This document shows, piece after piece, positions 11,381-23,200 of a stretch of DNA of 64,000 nucleotides. Made by a program: the position numbers and the translations under genes. The stretch is from the NCBI RefSeq assembly GCF_000524195.1, contig NW_020170399.1:317207-381206 (forward strand), read 5' to 3'. Positions within the stretch are counted from its first letter, which is position 1. Every line of letters begins with the position of its first letter. The notes below the pieces were generated by a model, which did not search any database, was not told the origin of the DNA, and saw only the letters and a list, made by a program, of their open reading frames with translations. The stretch is from Echinococcus granulosus. Taxonomy: Eukaryota > Platyhelminthes > Cestoda > Cyclophyllidea > Taeniidae.

Positions 11381-14300
11381 ATGGGGGTGAGTTTGGGTGT
11401 TGCTAGTCGGGTAGCGCTCCTAGGTCCAGTTCACATCTTAGGAAAATGCAAATTAGCCAATGGAATTAAGAAACGCACCTTTTTTCGCTGCTTGCACGAG
11501 TCCAAATATGTCACTGCATTTGAAAGCATCCTGTGGAATTAGAAGCTAGTTGGTGAAAGTAGCTTCTCTTACCTTTGTGCAAAGTGGTTCTCCCACTGGT
11601 ATATTTCGTTGTAATTTGAAAAGAAACGACATGCCTTGCCGTTATTTCCATCCACCAAGGTGTTTTAAATTGCTATCGGACCCTTGTTCGCCGTTCAGTA
11701 CGCCTTGACCTGTAGCACTTATAACGTGGTCGCCTGCTAGTTTTGGGGCTTTATAACAGTCATTTTCACTTTATTTTTTGAATTTACCATTCTTTAGACA
11801 CGTTTTATGGCACCTATCTGTGTATGTATTTCCTGTCTTTGGTGTAAATGATCGCCAACATTTCTGTTTACTACCAGTAGTTTTGGTTTTCTGTAAAACA
11901 CTCCGGAGTTTGGTTTTATCCACCATTTCCGTACTCTATATTGTTCGTGACGTCTCTTTTAGGACGCAAACGGGTCGTCAGCCAAGCTTGCTTCTAACGG
12001 ACCTCACATAAATTTGGAATCGTCCAAGGAGTCTGTAGACATCGTTGTTGTTAACGACGAGGAGGAGGAGTGCGACAGTGAATGTGAAATAGTCAGTGTC
12101 AGTTCAGACATAGACGAACAGGAAATGAAGTGGCGAAATGTCACCAGAATGAACACACTCATATCCGCAGGCTACAATAATCCACGCCTTTTGTTAACTC
12201 GCATTTTCGGAATCAATCCGAATATCCTTCCCTCCGATAATGGTAGCATGTGGAGCATTCTCTTTTCACTACTGTCGGAAACGAACAATCGAAAAAGACT
12301 GAAGCAGTACTCTACGATAGAATCGGTCGTCCAACTCCTCAGAGAGAGTTCTCACATTCTCGTTCTCACCGGTGCTGGCATCTCAGTGTCCTGTGGGATA
12401 CCTGATTTCAGATCGCGAGATGGTGTTTACGCCCGTCTGGCACGTGATTTCCCAGATCTGCACAGTCCTCAAGATATGTTTGACCTGCAATATTTCTTGC
12501 GCAATCCAAACCCTTTTTTCAATTTCGCAAAGGTATCTTCTTTAGTTTTTTGTTGATATTTTTGTGCTTAAACATACACTCTGTTTTAGATCATTTGATT
12601 CCTATATTCATGATTACTTTTTACTCTTCTAGTCATCAATCGAAGCTTTCTCTGTTCTAGGAACTTTTTCCTGGTCAGTTCAAGCCCTCCTACGCACATC
12701 GCTTTATCCGGCTGCTAGAAAGAAAGTCTAAGCTTTTGCGAAATTACACACAAAACATCGATACATTGGAGCAGGTTGCTGGAATTAAGAAAGTTATACA
12801 GTGTCATGGTAAGACAACTTTTCCTGCTTGCCCTTTTTGATTCGTTTAATGTAGTTCTAAGTTACATTCGGTTCCTAAGGCTCGTTTGCCACTGCGAGTT
12901 GTGTGAGCTGCGGTTACAAGGTCCGTGGCGAAGAGATTCGTGAGGCAATAATGGCTCAACGCATTCCCCACTGCCCACACTGCCGTCCCGACCTTGGTCT
13001 TAAGGGTGCGCCCCCTGTGACCGGTGTTGGCGCCTCCACTGTCACCGCCACCACTCCCGACACATCGCCCTCGTCTTCGTCATCCGTCCATGGCGTGATG
13101 AAGCCAGACATTGTATTCTTCGGTGAGGGCCTGCCTGCAGAGTTTCACGAATCTCTGCATCAGGACTTGCGTGAAGTCGATCTCGTTTTGGTTATGGGAT
13201 CCTCCCTCAAAGTCAGACCGGTATCGCATATACCAGGTGCGTTTCCTACTCATACTTGTTACTTAAGGCGAATTTGTTTCATTTTAAGCATTAATCGTCT
13301 TTCCACACTTCAGACCTGGCTGTCCCACTCTTAAGATTTCTTTTGTGCCTCTGTACATTCAGACCGAAAAAAAATGTTTAACAGATGTAATGGTATCCCA
13401 AGTTGAAGGTGGGACTACTTAATGAGTTGGCAGTAGAGATGAGTAACCTAATCCAAGGATGTCACTGAACCTACCAAATTCCTTTCCACGGATTGTCTAC
13501 TATGATGTGGTACTGAGTTTAGCTAACTTACTTATCACCGTCCTCAGACCCTAACTCCCCATCCGCTCCTTATAGCCAATAATTTGGGTAAAATTAGGAT
13601 GTTTAACTCCCGAAATTGCCTCGCCACAGCTTCTTCCATCCTGCCTCATTATCACTAATGCTTTTATTGTGCGCTCCCTTGTATTTTCATGACATTATAA
13701 TTATTATTCTTCCTCTGTCGGTGCAAGTGAGCTTAATAAAAGGATTTGCTATTCCGAATCGAGGGTGAATCAAATTTATGGTTCTGTCATGAAACGTAAT
13801 ATCTGCTCGTAGTTGCTTGAGTAGGTCACCTTGTTATCTTTAATGGCCAACTCATAGTTTTCCACTTAAAAAACCAGGAAGATTCATTTTGATCTTCCAT
13901 TTACTGTCTTTCACACAGAGCGGTTATAACTTCTGTTTTTAATAGAATCCTCAATTTAGGATTGCGCATTCAGTGTGTTTATTTTTGATTTTGTTTTCAA
14001 GGCTGTATTAAAAGGGTCATCATATTCGGATGGTTATCAAAAAACCTTTTCTAGCTTTTCTGTTGTACGTCTTCACAGTTAAGTTATTCGCTGTATATTT
14101 TCATTCTTTATATGAGTTTTGAATTTTGGGGAATTGAAAGGACTTGTGCAGAAATCTAACTATGCTTTTTAACGGTATGAATCTTTTCACCTTTATTATT
14201 GTGACATCTGATCGCGTCCATAATTGTCCCAATGAATTAAGTTTCTGTAGTTGCGGGTGAGCGTTGGCAACTTCTGATCTTCAACTTACGCGACTGATGC

Positions 14301-15991
14301 GGAGCAAGCATAAATTCTCATTCATTTTTTTATATGATCTAACATTCATTGTTTCTCTCTTCTGCGTATTATAGACTCTGTTCCTAGTAAGGTGCCCCAA
14401 ATTCTGATCAATCGTGAGTCTCTATCGAACCACAACTTCGATACTGAACTTCTTGGCGACTGCGATGTGATCCTCGAGCACCTTTGCCGACAGCTAGAGT
14501 GGAGTGTTGATGAGGACTCCAATGGTGCACCCGTGGGTCGCGATTGTTTTTAATAACCGATCTGTAACACCGGACCTGGGTGCTTGGTGTTAATCTTTGA
14601 AGGTCGATCACTAATCGCTTAAGGTTTTGTGGCGCTGAAAAAATCCAAATAGCTATTACGCTTAGTTGGTCGCATCCACTTAAGCTTGCTGCGAGCTATT
14701 TAAACCCATTTTACTTCCCTAATGATTGTGGTTTGCTCTCGAATTATAGGTTAGCTGTTTCACTATCGACTGTCCGCGGCGTATACCTGCCACCTTTTTA
14801 ATTCACTCGTTTATCCCCCACAGCAGGGTTTCACTCTCATTTCCTCATCTAAGGCAGGGAATCATGTCTACTCTATTGCTCGTTATCAGCTTTTAAAAGA
14901 CTCTTAGTAGACATTCGTATGTTTGTATTTTAGTCGGTGGTCCAAGCTACCGCTTCCCTTACCAAAGTGAATGTAAGCATTCCTCTCTCCGCCGCTGTGG
15001 CTGCGCTGTCTTCCGAAGTCAACGTTTCAACGACCCATCTGAAGGGTAGTGGTGATGAGAAATTGACCAAGTCAAGGCGTCCAGGATTTTCACCTAATTC
15101 CGTGACAGGTATCTCTGTAGCCGTTGAGTCTGGTGCAGATAAGTCCACAGCACAAGAAGCCAAAGGGTCTCCGTCTACAAGAGAATCACGGTCTTCGGAA
15201 ATGGAGTCGAAAAATGTCACATTAGACGGGGCCAACAATTTCCCGGTCGATGTCGCAGGTGACAACAAACCAACTTTGGACGGAACCTCAGAGCGCCCCA
15301 TTGATGTAGACGACTTCGATTCTTATAGCGATTTAGATTCGGAATCAAGTTCTTCGTCCTCCGAGGATGGCAAAGTTGCCTTCAATTTATCAGAATATTT
15401 GCCTGGTAGGTTGGTTTGCCATAAAGGTCTCAGTTTTATCACACCCACAAAGTACATATAGGTTTTTATTATGTTGCAGGGAACAGTTTTACCACTCTTC
15501 CACCAAACATGTACATTTTCAAGGGTGCGGAGTTTTCATTGTCTCTCGAAGCAGCTTCTAAATGTTTGCAAGAGCAGTTACAACAGAGCAGCAGAAATCC
15601 TCCTGTGGCTGCGGCGGAATCCATATCATCACAATCTTCCAGTGAAGACGATAGATTTATGCAGCAATTGTTACGCCGTTGCGAGCTTGACTCTGAGCTA
15701 CAACGGCACCGTGCAGACGTGGTGAATGGAGTGGCGACGGAGACAGAGACGAAGGAGGTGGAGGTAATTGATTGCGACTCCCCTCCAAATGAGTGGATCT
15801 CGGAGAAGAACAAATCATCAACGTCATCCCTTGGGGTAGAAAATGCGAATTGCAATGGAAGAGAAAAAAAAAAGACGCCTCCGTTCACGAACAGTAATCC
15901 ACCTGATTCCAAACGGAGGCGTTGCAGTGACGAGGAAGATGATGATGGTGTTATAGAAACACCTTCGGCAGATAAACCCGTTGATGCCTAA
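11381..15991 (+). CDS. SIRT1: NAD-dependent protein deacetylase sirtuin-1
   Basis: The proposed exons are 11381-11386 (ATG GGG, tentative), 11963-12532, 12661-12808, 12880-13236, 14375-14532, 14934-15405 and 15480-15991. All junctions keep frame and give about 740 residues, close to human SIRT1. Visible motifs in order: an acidic N-terminus, GAGIS, GIPDFRSRDG, NIDTLE, catalytic HGSFAT, a four-Cys zinc module (CVSC and CPHC), IVFFGEGLP, GSSLKVRPV, and ILINRE. The last exon carries LPPNMYIFKGAEF, matching the C-terminal regulatory hairpin that completes the SIRT1 catalytic core. That feature separates SIRT1 from other sirtuins. A Ser/Thr/Pro-rich insert follows the zinc module. Exon 14375-14532 could read on to TAA at 14551-14553, giving a shorter protein without the hairpin. 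The enzyme removes acyl groups from histones and transcription factors, using NAD, in the nucleus. Confidence 0.93.
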
Positions 15992-16768
15992 TGTCCATTA
16001 GTAGGCCTAGTGTCATGGTATCCCCTACTCTCTCCCTTGACTGGGTCCCAGAACCTCGTGACATGCACTGTACTTAATTTTCTGCAAATGGACTGAACCT
16101 TTTTAGTGTTTGGCGTTTTTTAATGGGGTCGGTTTTATTGCTCGCGTTGGGTGTGATCATGTTTGGGGGTCATTTGGGATGGGATGATTCCTGACAGATA
16201 GCGGGTTCTGCTATCTGCCTACTTCTAACCTGCGCCACATTTGTGAGGCGTATCGGTACAGATCACCTGAATACACTCCGAGTCGCCTCCAAGGAGGTTG
16301 TACAACAAGTCATCCTGGCAACAATCAGTTTTTTGTTCGTGCTTTTGCTTTGTATGTGTTCGCTTTATCGAGAGGGTGCTCTAATTTTAACGTGCGAAGT
16401 ATTCGCACATTCTTGCTTACGAGGGAAGAGAGTTCACGTAAGGCTGTAATCATTTGCATAAAAAAAACCAAATTAGGTTTCCGGTTTTTTTAGCGCAAAT
16501 GCTATAATATAAGAGATTAATTTGATTAACTATATTTTTGCCTAATTTCAAAACAAACCTATGCGACAAAATGCAATGGTAAAATCTAGGACTTTATTTT
16601 ACCTAATCGATCCTTGTTATTTTAGCGCATAAGCAACTGCACAAAGATTACGGCAGTGAGATGCGTCTGCTACCTTTTTGGGGAATTTGTTTGAAGTAGT
16701 TGTCATAACCTTAGCGAATTCAAATCCTTAGGCTGGACCATCTGCTCCGAAATTGGTAGCTTGTTGGA
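15992..16768. other. SIRT1-COX5B spacer
   Basis: This 777-bp spacer presumably holds the SIRT1 3' UTR and the COX5B promoter. No canonical AATAAA was seen close to the SIRT1 stop. It is too wide to suggest a tight operon-like pair. Confidence 0.45.
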
Positions 16769-17420
16769 ATGATTTGCAAAGTTTCTAGGAGCAGCTTTCC
16801 ATGGACAGCTTGGTTTTTCCGTTCTTTTTCCACAATGAATACATCGGAAGGTTAGTTAAAGCATGTTGTTTGTGCATTGTAGTACAGGGAAACAGCTCAA
16901 GTGCCTGTCTGAAGCAGTCAAGAGTGGGGATTACGTAGCAGTGGAGAAGATTATCATTGAGCAGGTTTGATTTGTTTACTGATGCCATTTATTGCGCAGG
17001 ATCCCTATGAAGTTCGTCGTGTCAAAATGCCAACAATTACTTCGGCAGATGAGCCGAATATCATAGCTTCTACGTCAGATACTCGACTCATTGGCTGCCT
17101 CTGTAAGATGAGTACTTAATGTATATCAGTACTTTAATGTTATAAATGGGAAGGGTGCTGCGTACAAGATGCAGTTTGAATTCGGATGGATTTTTCCTCC
17201 TGGATTATTGATCTGAACGTTCATTCGCACATTTCATTTTAGTCATCTGGTGATTGCAGGTATTAATCTAATTATTTCAGGTGAACCTCAGGCAGATGCC
17301 ATTAACTGGATGGAGATCTCTAAGGGGGAGCCCCGTCAATGCTATTGCGGACATTGGTTCCGACTGGTTGATTTTGAAGAGTATCTCTCACTATCAGATA
17401 ACTTCAAACAACTAACATAG
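16769..17420 (+). CDS. COX5B: cytochrome c oxidase subunit 5B, mitochondrial
   Basis: Exons 16769-16850, 16888-16964, 17000-17102 and 17281-17420 give 133 residues, near the usual length. The first two introns are only 37 and 35 nt. The ATG at 16769 was chosen because it yields a basic, Ser- and aromatic-rich mitochondrial presequence (MICKVSRSSFPWTAWFFRSF). The mature part contains DPYEV, then the zinc ligands as GCLC and QCYCGHWF, with the family block WMEISKGEPRQC between them. The second ligand pair has CxC spacing, which I believe also occurs in invertebrate homologues. The protein is a nuclear-coded peripheral subunit of respiratory complex IV on the matrix side. An alternative acceptor 5 nt upstream of 16888 would break the frame from this start. 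Confidence 0.92.
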
Positions 17421-18719
17421 CTTCCGTTACATGTCTACGCAGTTCAGGACGTTCACTGGGCATTGCAACTATTTTTCGTGTGAATCTTCCTGACTGCACA
17501 TTCCTTCCAGGCTTCTGGCATATTCTATGGCCCGAGGCCGGTTTAAACTTGCCACCCATTGAATACTCATCCCGAGATACCTTGAAGACACTGTTCGTAA
17601 TTAAATTGTCTTTTGATATACCGATGGGAACGTTCCAATCCGTATGCAAAAGATAACTCAAGTTTAACCACTGACACTGATGTCATCAAAAGTTCTGTCG
17701 TATGTTAGAGGTAATTTTTGCGGGGAAATACGTCGGTTCAAGCTTTTTCATAATCTAAATTTGCGAGGGTTTGGGCGGGTTTACTCATCAGAAGGTGTGA
17801 TTGGGTTCTTGGCGTGCATGGTGCTTCGTCGTAAGCCATTTCTCTGGGTACCGATATGTCTGGTGAATAATGCAGAGCCCACTAGCGGGGATTCCGGGTT
17901 TTTGTTTTGGTGAGGTAAGTTGGGCGTTGTATACCGCGGTTTTGATAGTAGGTTTCAGTACGTTACCATAACTACTGATCTCTTCAATCCTGCGCAGGTG
18001 GGCCGATCTTCGGGACAAGGCAGCACCACCACGCATGCAGTTTGGGCTTGCGCTTGACCCCCACAAACAGTTGAGACACCGGTCTACAGATGGCCTGGAA
18101 GTAGGTGCACAAAGTACGGCCTCAGCACGTACACTAGTCACCTCTGCGTTAGTAGTCCATATCTGTTTACAAGTTGACTTTGCCGCGATGTAGGAGTGAC
18201 TTTGAATAAGTGGTATCCGCCCTAGCTTTTCGCTTTTTGTACATAGCAGAGCTGTGGCGATTACAACTGTCATTCACATTGTCAAATTACAAATTCTCAA
18301 GATTAGTTTTGCGGCAAATCGAAATGCCCCAGTTGTTGTAGTTATTTGTGTTTTGGCACTTTGAGTGGCTCTGTGGTGATACCTTAGGGACAGGAAAAAG
18401 TTGAGGTGTGTCTAGGCGTATGTCCAGAGTATTCAGCAGAATGTCTCAACTTTATGTATGAAAACACAATTTTCCACACTTTGCTAGGGAAGTATGTATG
18501 ACAATCATCATGTGGTATCTTACAGTTTTAAAAATGGCTCATGCACAACGAACCACGCAACCATCATCACACTGTTATGAACCGTATGAAAGAGTTTCTA
18601 AGATGGTATTATGGGTGAGAAGCCTAAGAATATGTGCAATCTACTGCTTAAAATATTATAATGAGGCAGCACCAAGAGCTGCATGGTCAACGCAGTGAAG
18701 ATTTTGCTTACCTTAACTG
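17421..18719. other. spacer with unassigned short frames
   Basis: A minus-strand frame at 17404-17661 overlaps the end of COX5B and lacks an ATG. A plus-strand ATG frame at 17680-17913 starts with a presequence-like stretch, but it has no clear family. The one exon-like piece (17998-18100) is listed separately. The rest has no recognisable content. Confidence 0.4.
17998..18100 (+). other. orphan exon-like segment
   Basis: A 103-nt segment sits between a good acceptor (ttcaatcctgcgcag) and a near-consensus donor (GAA|GTAGGT). One frame reads WADLRDKAAPPRMQFGLAL and onward with no stop. I do not recognise it. It could be an internal exon of an unmodelled gene beginning at the ATG at 17680, or a remnant of a dead gene. 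No joining that gives a recognisable protein was found. Confidence 0.25.
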
Positions 18720-19805
18720 GGGTCCTGCAGGATGTGCTTCCACTCTGCGGCATGGCCCCCGAACCATGACAGTAGTCCTTAGCTCTAGTGCCATAGATTC
18801 CTTCTTTTTCAAGGAAGCCTTAGAGTGCTACTTTGGTGGTTGCAGTAAGCGAACTCAATCTTCAAGGGCAACTACTTTTATTTCTGTTACAGAATGTTAA
18901 ACTCGAACATGATGGAAGAATGGCAGATCCTGCAGGTGGGCGAACCCGTGATGACCTCTAACGGAAGGACCGAAAACAGCCTCTAACCTTAACAACTGTC
19001 ACTGTCCATTGTTCTATGAAAATAATGTAAGCAACTAAGGAGAAACAAACAGTGAAACATCTTAAGAAGTTCTTTAGAGAGCTGTCCATGGTACCTATTA
19101 CAAAGACGTCAACGAATGAAACACATGACACCCCACAGCCACATTACTAGCTTAAAAGAACCCAGATAGCTATAGCTGAGCAGCATTGACTTGACTGCCT
19201 GTAAGACCCAAGCCCAGACCACTAGCAATGGACATACATGATGACATGCACACTTCTCCTTCGACCACTGCATTACGCAGACAGGGCAAAACCCAATATG
19301 CAGCAGAAGTGACAAGAGGAATCAGTGCCAATGCTATCACTTACATTCTCATAAACACAAATGAGAGTACGTGGCGGGGTTAGTTCGTGCTATTTTTCTT
19401 ACAACACTGACTACGTTGTGATGGGTGGGTAAAGCAGGAGTTTGGCCAAATGAAACGCCGATAAAGCCACTCCAAAGGAGAGGAAAGCTATTTAAATGTT
19501 TTGATAGACTACTAAGCTGGGCGTTTAGTTACGCATGCTCTTAAAACAATGGTCTTGGTATGCCTGCCTGGCCATGGCATTAGTGTAATACGATAGTGGT
19601 TTATCCCTCGGTTCTGGTGAGGCGACTTTTGGACTTTGAATTAGCCCTCTTGTGCCTTGCAGGGTGGGCTGGCCTTTTAGGCCATGCCAATAGCCCAGAC
19701 ACCTTTTCCGTGCTGAATATATATATTCTGCCCAAGTATTGTGTCTTCTTTCGTCTTCAGGGAGTCTCGGGACGCTACATTAGCCTCACAGCCCTCCTCT
19801 AGGAC
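18720..19805 (+). mobile_element. TRIM-like LTR element, copy 4 (complete layout)
   Basis: This copy shows the full layout of family 1. A left terminal module lies at about 18720-18900 (with ctgcggcatggcccccgaac). The internal module spans about 18905-19400 (acatgatggaagaatgg to gcagcattgact). The right terminal module is at about 19560-19805 (with ggccatgccaatagcccag and tctttcgtcttcagggag). The two terminal modules are direct repeats about 880 bp apart. No reverse transcriptase, integrase or transposase frame is present. Confidence 0.62.
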
Positions 19806-20200
19806 TGAAACGCATTTTCTGCCATGACACCAACATTTCTCACGATTTTTGAGGAAATCCGGTGCTTTTCAGTGTACGACATAGGTTTGAACCATAGATA
19901 TACCTAGTAAGGCATTGCAGCTAGGTGTGATAATGAAATTCTATTTGACTTAATCCCATTAGGTACACTTACTTGGTATTTGTGAAAGTGTTCAAATCCT
20001 AGGAGTATATCTGCCGTAATTTGCCAAATTATAATCGTTGGCTCTTAAGGTCTCCCGAATTACACTTTCTAAATATTCTTATAAAAATAAGGTCTAGATC
20101 ACCTGATTGGTGTGGCTACTCTTTACACTTTACCCATCGTGCTTTGATTCAACCAATCGAACTTTTGCAGTGTTGTGTCAAATGACGCAGTCGTAACGCG
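19806..20200. other. short spacer before TNPO3
   Basis: This 395-bp spacer has no recognisable content. It must hold the TNPO3 promoter and 5' UTR. Confidence 0.4.
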
Positions 20201-23200
20201 ATGTGTAGCGGGAATGTACCCACTCTTGAAAACGTTTTGCAAGCAATTGATGCTCTCTACGTAAATCCGGAAAATTCTATTAAAGAAAGTGCTTCTAAAT
20301 GGCTGTGCGAATTTCAGAAATCGGTAGTGAATTCTTGCGTTTTATTATTTTATAGGTTTATGCATGGGAGATAGCTGACCAATTACTCTACTTAAAGCGC
20401 GACTTAAGTTCTAGTTATTTTGGAGCACAAACTATACGTATTAAGGTACACCATCTTGGGTGCATGCACTTCCTAGATCCAAGTTTACTTTACAGAGCTC
20501 CCAACTGCTGCTCATACTGTATGTTGTTCCATTCCCTGCCTTTATACTTGTAGGCATTGAAGGATTCTTTGCTAAATCATGTTCAGAAACTCACTAATGA
20601 GACTCATAGTTCGATAGCAAATCAGCTTTGTCTTGCTGTTGCTGACCTGTTTTGTCAGATGGTGCAGTGGAACGACGCTATCTCTGACATCGTAAAAACG
20701 TAGGCATTTGCTTTCGTCAACACTCTTTAGATTGTCAACATCGGAAGTTACTTCCACATATCTTATTGATGTTCTAAAATTTGTCTCCGAAGAGGTAGAT
20801 GATGTTGTTACATTGGCACCGTGTTAGATGAATTCAAAAACACTCCGACTCGGGTTAAATCGAAGATATGTTCTCATGGCACATCTAGAGTCTCAAAAAG
20901 GTCTGGTACTTGATTTTCTCGTAAGTTCATTCTTGTAATAAATCCTCAAGTTTTTCTTTGCATTCAGTATGAGTTTTCTTTGCATGTGTTCAGTCGTACA
21001 AAATGAAAAATGCGACCCCACAGACGCTTGCACGGATATTTAACTGCCTTGCCAGTTGGTGGGACAACACTGGGATTATGAAGGATACAGATGTTCGTGT
21101 ATCACCACTTCTTGAAGGAGCATTTTACGTGCTTCAGCACCCTGAAAATTATCCCGAAGCAGCTTACAATGCGTCCATGGAGTGGATTTTGGCTTTACTC
21201 TACTGTTGCCCCGTATGTCACCCATTTATAACCGTTAACATAGATCCGCGTAGCTAAAATTTTGTGTTGTTAGAAAATTATCTGTAGGATAGGCGTTTGT
21301 GTCACTTATATATAGGACTGTATGATTTTGTATTTGTTTATTTATCTACAGACTGTGTCGGGCTACCAAGGTGAACTGTTAAAACTGTTGCAAACCAACA
21401 TATACGGTCTTTATAACGTCCTACAACGGTGTTCCCTCCAAGCCTCAAAAGTGGCTGGGAACAACATGACCGATTGTCTAGTTTATGTGGACCGAGTATC
21501 CTGCATTGCTCAGATTTTTGGCTCACTTGCGCGTACTGTACGCTCTGCATTAGTGCGAAGCCCCACCCCACCCGGCTCTAGCGAACCGGGAGATTTACGC
21601 ACTTTGGAGTGTCTCCTCGCTGTGCTAGAATCGCCACCTCCCGCTGGTTGTCGGGCCAATGCTTTGCACACTTTTTACGCTCTCCAATCCCTGGCAGATG
21701 ATGCTGCACGGGTAAGTCATCACGTGCTGCCCCTGTTGAAGCTATTTTCAAGTCTCCAAAAAAGTGTTATTTGCGTGATAGCATCACAATTGTCTTGGTC
21801 CATCACCGGGTCGTCAGAACTCTTCGGCATCTGCAGCAGGTGACATAATCTCCAACGCCTCTCGCCCGGTCACAGCCCTTCTCATACCCTACTTCACTCG
21901 TGTTGTCGTCGCCCTAGCACGTTACTGCCCCAGCAATACAGAAGACCTTGAGGCAGCTGAGGATCTTCGTTCATTTCGAGAAGATGCTCACGGTCTGATG
22001 CAGGATATTGTTGATCTAGTTGGCGCTGATACCATCTTCACCGAAGTAGGTGTCCTTATTGGTGATTTCACACCACCACTTCCATACGTAGTTGGGTGTA
22101 CCAGGATGTACGCACGAATCTCTTTGTTTATCTGCTGAGTTACCATTGTTTTAGTCCTTCCGTTAACAAGCCCGCGACTCCATTGCTGAATATCAAAAAT
22201 TGGTGTTGAAATATAGCTTTTTTTCTAAGCAAATCTGTGCTAAATGAATAACTATCAACCTGCTAAACTAATAAGCATATCTTATGTATTATCGAAGCAT
22301 TCGGGTTCAAATTAATGTAATACCCACTTGTTGGTATGTCTCAGTTGTATAACCATATCAAAAGCCTGCAAGAGATGAACACAGTGGGGACAGCAATCAA
22401 CGTGTTCCGCGAGGCTGAGGCCTGTCTATTCATGCTGACAACTGTGGCGAAGCGCCTTTCGCCTCACGATCCCGAGGGTCGCATTGCCTCACTCATCTCC
22501 ACCCTCGTGCTGCCAGGTCTTGATGCCACGCCACCAGCACCCTTACAAGAGGTCGGCTGCATCCTCTACGCCGAACTTTCCCACTGGGTCGCCTGCCGCC
22601 CTGAAATTCGTCGGCGGATTGTCGAACAGCTCATTCAAATCGTTGAAAGATCTGCTGGTGTGCCTGCTGCTCAGTTGCAGGTAAGGCGAGAAACTTTTTA
22701 AGAACTTCAAACAAAAAGTAGTTTCCTAACCACCGTGAAGTTGATTGCAAGAGCGAGTACGCTAATATCGCTTAGTTCATCTTTTTCTTTCACTTTCACT
22801 CATTGTATGCACTGACAACAGCTGGATTTTGACTATAAATCAAATTACTTACTCAAAATGATGATATGCAGTATTTTGGCATTGAATATCCTTACGATCG
22901 CTTCGTTGTTTCCCTCCAGCCCGGTCAAAAACAAGCTGTAGGTGCGGCACTTTCAGCTCTGGGCCGACTTTGCACTGTTTATCGAGTCCATGCAGTTGTT
23001 ACGTCCAACGCAACATCTAATGGTGGAGGAATGGCAGCCGCAACACTGCTAGAAGAGCACTGGAAGGACATAGTCGCTCGAGTGGTCTATTTGCTTCCTC
23101 GATTGGCGTGGGCACCGGTACAAGAGGTTATCGACTTCTTCGAGGGTATCTGTCGTGGCCTTATGTGCTCCGTCGCCTACTCCCCTCAGGACACCTTCCC

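Noticed and set aside
15469..15912. 147-codon frame on the minus strand
   Set aside because: It is the antisense of the last SIRT1 exon, whose sense frame has a recognised family motif.
16000..16770. SIRT1 and COX5B as an operon with trans-splicing
   Set aside because: The 777-bp spacer is much wider than typical flatworm polycistronic gaps and no spliced-leader acceptor could be singled out.
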